Assembly: GCA_024741835.1 (NCBI GenBank)
Contig: JAENRP010000057.1
Coordinates: 62,001 to 126,000, forward strand
DNA: 64,000 nt
Direction of reading: 5' to 3'
Source of the DNA: Diplocarpon mali
Taxonomy: Eukaryota > Ascomycota > Leotiomycetes > Helotiales > Drepanopezizaceae
In this document: positions 57,010 through 64,000 of the stretch, one piece after another
How positions within the stretch are numbered: position 1 is the first letter of the stretch
How the letters are laid out: each line of letters begins with the position of its first letter
Made by a program: the position numbers and the translations under genes
Notes under the pieces: model-generated
What the model saw: the letters and a program-made list of their open reading frames with translations, nothing else
Told to the model about the DNA's origin: nothing
Database searches by the model: none

Positions 57010-60000
57010 ATGGCTACGTTTGGAACTGCAGATGCAATTCACTCAATTAGATCGAACGATGGGACAAGCACTGCTTCAGCTGGCGGTGTTTACCCCATCA
57101 GGACCAATGCAAAACCTCCTTCTCTTGACATTCGAAGCCCAAGTTTCCGATCGATTGAAAAGCGTGGGGTCAAAATCAATGACAGAAAGCCCGTCATCAA
57201 CGACGAAGGACTCCGCAGAGATGGGGACTTCAAGAAGAAACAGGTATGCCTTGAGTGAACAGTACTATGATTCTTTCGCATCTGACATATTTGAAGGTTT
57301 TTACTGGGAAAACCCTATTCTGGCTAGCATACCAAAGTACCGGTGTAAGAGATATCCTTGAAGCGTGCTGCGAGAAGAGCTAAAGTTATTGCCAAGGTGA
57401 TCTACGGTGACATTGGAACCAGGTCATTGCATTCCATGATTCTATCATAAATCCCCTGGTTATCTTACTGACAATAATCCATAGTCCACTCTATGTTTAC
57501 TCTTCTACCTTTTCTAGCGAGCCATCCTACCAGGATCTTGTTGGTGTCTTGTCAGGTACGACTCTATGGGTACTGCAAGCTGTTTACACAGATCTAACGC
57601 GAAAGCAGTCATAATCTGGTCTCTTACGCTCATGGTCACGGTAGGAGCAGGCTGTAACAACTTTGCAGTCTTCTGCTAACAAAACAGGTCAAATATGTTC
57701 TCATCATACTCTACGCCGACGATGAGGGCGAGGGGGGAACGTTCAGTACCTACTCTCTGCTCTCCCGATTTGTAAGTAGGATCCCGATTCCGCAGCACTT
57801 GCTTTACTGGCTAATCCAAATGGAGGCAAACATCACGCAGTGGGATCCACGCGAGGCCTCACTGATCAAGATGGAAAGATACGTTACGGGAGATATAGAA
57901 GGTGCCAATCTCCGCATCCGTTCTAGAATCGAGAACAGCAAGCTCGCACGAGGCCTTCTCAAGTCTATCGGTGTACTCGCAGTGTAAGTCACATTGTAGT
58001 GCTCCAAATCTATGACATTTGCGCGAGTCAGACGTAGAATGTTGGAGACAACCTGAAAAATTAACGCTGATATTTTCTAGGTCCATGGTTATGGCTGACG
58101 GAGTCCTCACTCCAGCACAGTCTGTTCTAGGAGCTGTCCAGGGACTCAGCGTTGTGAAGCCGGACATTGATAAATCTACCATCGTTGGAACAACCTGCGG
58201 CATCCTATTACTTTTGTTCTTCATACAACCCTTTGGCACTACGAAACTTGCATCCACCTTCGCGCCAATTGTCTTAGTCTGGCTCGGGTTCAACGCTGGC
58301 TTCGGAATCTATAATCTTGTGAAATTCGACCACACAGTACTGAAAGCTTTCTCGCCTGTTTTCGCCTTCAAATTCTTGACAAGAAACAAGACTGAAGGCT
58401 GGAGACAGCTGGGAGGCACCTTACTGGCCTTTACCGGTGTCGAAGCACTGTTCGCAGATTTGGGGGCCTTCAGCCGAAAAGCTATTCAGATTTCTTGGCT
58501 AGGCTATGCTATGCCATGTCTCCTCTTGGGATACGTTGGTCAGGCTGCATACATAAGTGGGAACGAAGGCGCTTATAGCAACCCATTTTACAATGCTGTG
58601 CCTCCTGGAATGCTCTACCCTAGTCTAGTCATCGCTATTCTGGCCGCAATTGTCGCTTCGCAAGCTATCATTACAGCGACTTTCCAAGTGAGTGTCTTAG
58701 ATACTCTATACTTGTAATCCTGACAGATGCAGCTCCTTTCTCAAGTCATGAAGTTGTCATACTTCCCTCAGATCAAGGTCGTCCATACTTCAAAGGTTTT
58801 CCACGGTCAAGGTATCCTCATTGCGGCCCACTCTCAGCTTCAGATCTAATATTATGCCTAGTTTATGTTCCGCTTATAAACTGGCTTCTGATGCTGGGTA
58901 CTGTACTAGCCGCTGCAGTCTATAACAACGTGAGTTTCCGCAACAGTTGACTACAGATACCAGCCATTGACATTACTACAGACAACTTCCCTCGGAAATG
59001 CTTACGGGTCAGCCATTCTTATGCGATTTCGTTTCTAAGCGCTAACTTATCTACAACAGAGTGTGTGTCATGTTCGTCACATTTTTCGACTCCTGCATGG
59101 TATCGCTCGTTGCCCTGATCATATGGAGGCTCCCATATTATGTTGTATTCTTACCATGGCTCATATTCGCGTGCCTGGATGGCGTATACCTTTCTGCAGC
59201 GTTGGTGAAAGTCCCAGATGGTGCATGGTTCACCCTCTTGTTGTCTGGTGTCATCGCCTGTCTCCTTATTCTTTGGAGATTTGGCAAAGAACAGCAATGG
59301 CAAGCCGAAGCTGAAGACCGATTCCCTGCCACTCATCTTGTTGAGAAGGGAGAGGATGGAGCCATCAAGCTTACCCAAATCTATGGTGGCGATAATCTGA
59401 GCACTATCAAGGGCTTTGGTATTTTCTTTGACAAGGCTGGCGAGACTACACCTCTAGTCTTCACGCAATTCCTGAGCAAGCTGGTTGCAGCGCCTGAAGT
59501 CAGTGATACACACGAGTTTTCCGAAATTGAAATAGATGCTAACTCCTCGCTTCTAGATCATGGTGTTCTTCCATCTTCGCCCCCTGGAGACACCTTCTGT
59601 CATCCCCGAGAACCGTTACACTGTTACCCGAGTCGCTATCCCAAATTGCTACCGCCTGGTCGTACGCCATGGCTACATGGACGAGGTTATCACGCCCGAT
59701 CTTGCATCTCTTGTCTGCGCGCAGATTCACAACTTCATCGTCTGTCAAGGCGCTGCCTTGAAAGCCAACGACTCTTCCGAACCTTCCACTACCCAGGAAT
59801 ACGCATTCGCTCCTCTTTTCCGCAACGACGAAAAGTCCTTTCCTGATCCGGAATCGATATCTTTGAGAACTGAAGAAAGCGTCGCTGCTGATCTCGCTAA
59901 GTTGCAACATGCATTTGATCGACAGGTTTTGTACATCATTGGTAAAGGACAGATGAGGGTCAGGAATGGGACGAGTATGGGTAGGAGGATGCTGTTGAAT

Positions 60001-60099
60001 CTTTTCTTGTGGCTGAGGGATAATACTCGCACCAAGATTGCGAATTTGAGGGTTCAGCCTGGTAGAGTCATCGAGTTAGGCTTTGTCAAGGATGTGTGA
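57010..60099 (+). CDS. HAK1: High-affinity potassium transporter, HAK/KUP family
   Basis: HAK proteins import K+ at micromolar levels at the plasma membrane. I join 13 exons: 57010-57243, 57297-57344, 57397-57422, 57485-57555, 57609-57640, 57688-57771, 57826-57983, 58081-58687, 58727-58811, 58862-58929, 58982-59007, 59060-59498 and 59557-60099. The frame stays open throughout and gives 806 aa. The family signature GDIGTSPLYV lies at about 98-107, across an intron. EGGTFSTYSLLSRF, MVMADGVLTPAQSVLGAVQG and GTTKLASTFAPIVLVW follow, then GNEGAYSNPFYNAVPPGMLYP. About 12 membrane helices precede a cytosolic C-terminal domain. N. crassa hak-1 is similar in length (about 860 aa). The gene is convergent with KEL3. 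Confidence 0.93.
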
Positions 60100-60397
60100 A
60101 TCAGAGGTTTGGTGGTTGGGACTAAGTTCCACGGCAAAGCCCAAGTTCTGGATTAGAATAGGGGCAGTACATAGAATCCACGGCATATATATTTCGATCG
60201 ATATCAATCCGAGGTAGCAGCAGTGACATGCAAAATCTCGTTGCACTGGCCCAGCTTTGAGAGTTTCCGGGCACAGAGCAGAGCAGAGCAGCCTCGGGTC
60301 TTGACCGAGTTCAGTACGGTATCTCTATACAAATCTTGCTATGCAATGCGAGTTAACACAGAGTCTGCAAGGATATCAAGGAATTCGCATCATCGAT
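60100..60397. other. Convergent 3' intergenic region, HAK1 and KEL3
   Basis: About 300 bp hold two 3' UTRs; a GAGCAGA-type triple repeat lies at about 60275-60290. Nothing else is seen. Confidence 0.5.
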
Positions 60398-62613
60398 TCA
60401 TCTCCTTCGCCCTGCACCTCCACTCGCTTCCGCCCGATCCGCCAAAGTGACAACCTCGCCAATTCCAGCGGCCAGCTGCTCATCCTCCAACGCGGTAATT
60501 TCTTCTCGGCAGTCCCACCACTTCTCCTCGCTCATCTCGAACGCTCTCGTCTTGATCTCCTTCACGCTCAAAGTCTCGGGCTGGATCCCCTTCCATCTGA
60601 GACTCGTCATCAGGGCCTCTTGCCACTCATTGCCCGCCCGCTGGAAGAATTCTCGTCGAGACTCGAAGGGCCGAGGATGAGGGAGGTTGTCGTCAGCTGA
60701 TGTTGCTATCGTAGCGTCGTCTGGCGTGTCATCGAACGTGGTGGAGGGTAAAGAAGCTGTCTCGCTGCCTCCGTCCGGTATAGCGGCTGCCTTGTCTTTT
60801 CGCCTGGACTTTCGGCTGCTCTCTGTGTAGAGCGGCTTCTCGTCGACCAATTTGATATCTCCTTCCTCGTCCTCCTCTTCTTCGTCCTCCTCGTCGTCAG
60901 TGTCCTCTTCGTCGTCACTTTCCTCGTCGTCACTCCCTTGCCAATTCTCTGGCTCACGTCTGAATATTTGCTTGACACCGTCGAGCTTTCCGAGGTCAAC
61001 GGCATACATCTCGTCAAATGTAAACTCCACATCTCCCTTCTCGTACGTGCCTCCGTAGATGTATAAGACATCGTCTTGCACAGTCAACTGAGCATTGAAT
61101 CTTGGATGCGGGAACTCCATGAGGACTTCCTTAGCCGGTAGCTCGTTCTCATTGGAATCCTCTTTCGGCTTCTCGATATCCACCTCGACAGAAAATTCCA
61201 AAGATTTCCCAGTCTGAAGCGCAGCGAGGTTGCGTAATAGTTCGTCCTCATTCGCTTGGCCTCTTCCACGACGGCCACCTCTTGCGTTGTCCTGCGGCTT
61301 CCGCTGAGCACGTGCCTTCCTTAGAACCAGAGGAAAGTACCTGTTACGCTCTATGTTCCATGTAAACAAGGTGTTGAAGAACTCGCTGTCGATTCCTTCT
61401 TCGCTCTCTTCTACGTCGTGCACCCCGCCAAAAGCAATTCCTCTTCCTTTGTGATACGCCATGGTTGAGCCTGTTGAGAAGGGTGGCGGTTAGCGTTCAC
61501 TTGATCAGTACTTGATCGTACAAATTCAGAGGACGGAGAATTAGCGGGCGCTCTATTTGCTTACCTGCACGGGCTGGGTTTGGTGCGTTTGAGGGTTTTT
61601 TCCTTCGTTCCCATCTGACCGTCGGTAGAGTGCTGAGGGGTGCATCTGCGGCTGGTTGAATGATCCGGAGAAAGAAACAGTCCTCGTGAACGACAGGTTT
61701 CAGTACATTTCTCTGAGCTTGCCCACCACCTTTCGTTTGCTTCCCGGTTACGATTGACTTGACTCGTGAGTAGCCTCCATAGAGGACGGCGCCCGATTCA
61801 TGAGGAAGGAATGAGAAGGATGACCGAGCATCTGGCTTTTGGGTTGCCAGTGGCAACATGGGATTATGCCAGACAAAGCTGTGCGTATCGTAGATCCACA
61901 AGTCGGCCAGGTATTTTGTTTGCTGAGAGGTGTCCTGGAATCCACCAAATAAAAGAATGTATCTTTTGTAGTAGGTCATTCGGTGACCACTTCTTGCAGG
62001 AGGTGATTTTCCTTTGGTCTCCATCCTCGTCCACTCTCTGTTGGAGGGTTCAAAACGCCAAAACTAGGATTATAAGTGACTAGAATAGTTGATACATAGG
62101 AACCTGGCTTACATCATTATAATGGTAGAAAGTACCTTGCTTTGGCGAGCTGAATTCTCCCCCAAAAAGATATATACCTTTGTCATTCCCACCCCGACAC
62201 CACGCATGTCCAGATCTTGGCAATGGAGTGTTAGGAGAAGTGATGACACGCCATTCATCCTTATTGATAAGATAGACATAAAGATCATTGAAGAACGTAG
62301 CAAGACCACCATTGAAGTATTCTCCCCCAAACAAGAAAAGCTCGTTGTCGTTAGCTGGAGATGCGATGAGAGTCGATGAGGCGCGGGCTCTAGGTGGATC
62401 GCTCGGCGCTTCTGTGACCTTGAGGTACTGCTCTTGTTTTTTTGCATATTCTGCAAGTACAGCATCCAGATCAACATCTTCAGCATCGCTGTCAGCAGTC
62501 TTGGCGCTTTTGGCCTTCTCCTTCTTTTCCCCTTTCTTCTCTTGCTTCAACTTCTTCTCCGCCTTCTTGGCCTTCTTGCCTTCACTACCTTTGTTCTTCT
62601 TGTCTTTTGCCAT
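60398..62613 (-). CDS. KEL3: Kelch-repeat protein, KEL3/KLHDC4 type
   Basis: Kel3 is a cytoplasmic kelch protein of poorly known function. Exons 62613-62113, 62063-61565 and 61470-60398 give 690 aa; introns are 49 and 94 nt. The N-terminus is Lys-rich (MAKDKKNKGSEGKKAKKAEK), as in the family. Kelch blades are evident: ELFLFGGEYFNG, GIYLFGGEFSSPKQGTFYHY, YILLFGGFQDT, AVLYGGYSRVK, IAFGGVHDVEESEEGIDSEF and LYIYGGTYEKGD. The joins restore HYNDFWRFEP and ARAGSTMAYHKGRG. After residue about 500 comes a strongly acidic stretch (Asp/Glu triplet-repeat DNA) and a conserved C-terminal DUF4110-like region (ESRREFFQRAGNEWQEALM). Confidence 0.93.
60852..60940. repeat. Trinucleotide repeat coding for an acidic tract in KEL3
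   Basis: TCC/TCG/TCT triplets on the + strand encode a Glu/Asp run on the minus strand. The run is in frame and length-variable by expectation. Confidence 0.85.
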
Positions 62614-63220
62614 CTTGAGTTAGACGTAGCTTTCTTGGGGTTTCAGATACCTGTGAAGCTTTCAGACCCGCAGCATGTTCTAAGATCATAGGAGATCGCC
62701 TGACAGAGAATGACTTTAAAGATAGAAAACTATCACGTGACAAACTTTACTGAAATCGCCAGCTCTTAAACCTAATTGGAGTATATTTATGCTATTAGCT
62801 GGTGTTCCGTGGCAATCTAATTTGGAGGGATTATGAGGAGTGGTGCAAAGCGGCTGCTCGTCTTGTACCTTATTTAAATGCTTCCGTGTCTCTGCCCGGT
62901 GAGTTTGAAATGAAGCTAGATCCGCAGCAAAGAAGAGCTGTGTTACGTAGAGGCTTTGCGCGATGTGTGTGATCATTTCCCTGCCAGATCTATATATATA
63001 TATATACACATGCCCATCAACATTAATAGCCCGTGTTCGTAGTGAATGAGCCAGAGGCTGTGGCTTTGTGTGTGATGACGAAAAGGGAAAGCGAGCCGAA
63101 GCGTCGTTTGAGTCAGGATCTCCCCGCCTTCAATTCTGCTCACTTCAACACAACACATCTGTGATCATCTCCCTCTAGCCATTTCTCATATATGTGCTTG
63201 GCCTGCTACAGAAGCACAAT
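62614..63220. promoter_or_regulatory. Divergent promoter of KEL3 and the S33 peptidase gene
   Basis: About 600 bp separate the two start codons. A TATATATATATATATACA run lies at 62990-63007 and may provide a TATA function for the peptidase gene. No gene is seen in between. Confidence 0.45.
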
Positions 63221-64000
63221 ATGGCTTTCGCGAGGATCATGGAGACTAAGATCCATCAAATACCTGGTAAGCAGTCATGTGACCCAAGGCTCTAATAGCT
63301 CTCTTGCGAGTTTGGGTGTAGAGGATGCGAGAGTATTTGGCTTTGGTGGCTCTATCTGTTACATTCTCCGGTTAGACTTGTGAGCGAAAACTTTGCCCCG
63401 CTGACTGGGTTTCCGCGTCTTACTCACCGGATGTTGGACTCAGTATGCATGTACATGAGACGAAACACTATACTGACTGTTCCTCTAGGAAGACTTACAG
63501 TATCTGAGCTGTTCTTCGAGGTACCTAAGGACTACTCAAACCCAGAACGCGGGACCATCCAAATCTTCGGACGCTCCGTCTTCAGAACCGAGAAGCCCAT
63601 AACCGTAATCTCCGAAGAGGAACGGCGGAAGAAGTGAGTCTCATACTTTCTACGTCTTGCAGCTATAATCTAAGTTCCCGCAGATCTCAGAAGCCATGGT
63701 TTGTCTATTTGCAGGGCGGTCCTGGATATCAGTGTGCACCTCCTCAAAACTCGCCCATCACCAACATCGTACTCGAGAAGGGTTACCAGATGCTGTATCT
63801 AGATCAGAGGGGTACTGGCCTCAGTACTCCGATCTCGGCGGCAACGCTTGCTTTGCAGGGCGATGCTCATAGACAGGCAGATTATTTGAAGCTCTTTCGA
63901 GCTGATAGTATTGTCAAGGATTGCGAGGCTATTAGAAAGACGCTTACCGAGGACTACCCCTCAGAGCTGAAGAAATGGTATGCGATGATCAGTCTTCCAC
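63221..64000 (+). CDS. Proline iminopeptidase-like serine peptidase (S33), 3' end cut
   Basis: S33 alpha/beta-hydrolases remove N-terminal proline from peptides. Exon 1 (63221-63266) encodes MAFARIMETKIHQIP; a 222-nt intron leads to exon 2 (63489-63633), joined as HQIPGRLTVSELFFEVPKDY, and exon 3 starts at 63684. The oxyanion motif QGGPGY and the following YLDQRGTGLST are characteristic of the fungal long-form prolyl aminopeptidases (about 430-520 aa). The nucleophile (GxSxGG), Asp and His lie beyond the window. No signal peptide is seen, so it is probably cytosolic. The first intron is long for this window; a different 5' exon is possible. Confidence 0.85.

Noticed and set aside
1..64000. 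CRISPR array, prophage, integron or other prokaryotic defence system
   Set aside because: The DNA is clearly fungal (spliced nuclear genes); tandem repeats seen have no spacer-repeat organisation.

Overview
The window is nuclear DNA from a filamentous ascomycete (Pezizomycotina), possibly a Leotiomycete. That placement rests on protein style and gene structure, not on a marker gene. Genes sit on both strands and carry short GT-AG introns, mostly 44-138 nt. Coding blocks are single-copy housekeeping genes. Between them lie GC-rich low-complexity leaders, an AT-rich island and one decayed DNA transposon. All exon joins below were worked out by hand from splice signals, reading-frame continuity and remembered family sequence.

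Layout. 1-5061 (-): SEN1 RNA/DNA helicase, 3' end cut by the window edge. 7326-11905 (-): Dnf-type P4-ATPase lipid flippase. 14857-16920 (+): probable Smc5/6 accessory subunit (Nse5/Nse6-like). 17221-18085 (-): V-ATPase subunit E. 21045-22666 (+): NIPA-like Mg2+ transporter. 24518-25313 (-): MCM1-type MADS-box factor with a long repeat-rich upstream region. 28625-29030: internally deleted Tc1/mariner element. 30952-31947 (+): TGS1 cap trimethylase. 32567-38422 (-): DOP1. 38731-40835 (+): MON1. 41632-41871 (-): doubtful small ORF. 42859-46333 (-): large disordered protein of unknown function. 46529-47011 (-): gene remnant. 47640-48430: AT-rich island. 49457-51237 (+): protein disulfide isomerase. 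51694-52283 (+): small mitochondrial membrane protein. 52651-53629 (+): VPS71/SWC6. 53875-54372 (-): AtaL-like SRPBCC protein. 54777-56111 (+): WSS1-like protease. 57010-60099 (+): HAK/KUP potassium transporter. 60398-62613 (-): KEL3-like kelch protein. 63221-64000 (+): S33 proline iminopeptidase, cut by the window edge.

The genes do not form a pathway or a biosynthetic cluster. Several act in endomembrane and ion homeostasis (flippase, V-ATPase, DOP1, MON1, HAK, PDI), but their order and spacing look like ordinary conserved gene neighbourhoods. DOP1 and MON1 share a 308-bp divergent promoter.

I found no CRISPR array, tRNA, rRNA, secondary-metabolite cluster or obviously new system. The most distinctive items are two consecutive 8-nt micro-exons that encode the first active site of PDI, the deleted mariner copy with recognisable termini, a telomere-like motif in the TGS1 promoter, an in-frame 45-nt intron in the Nse5-like gene, and the uncharacterised ~1,125-aa disordered protein.
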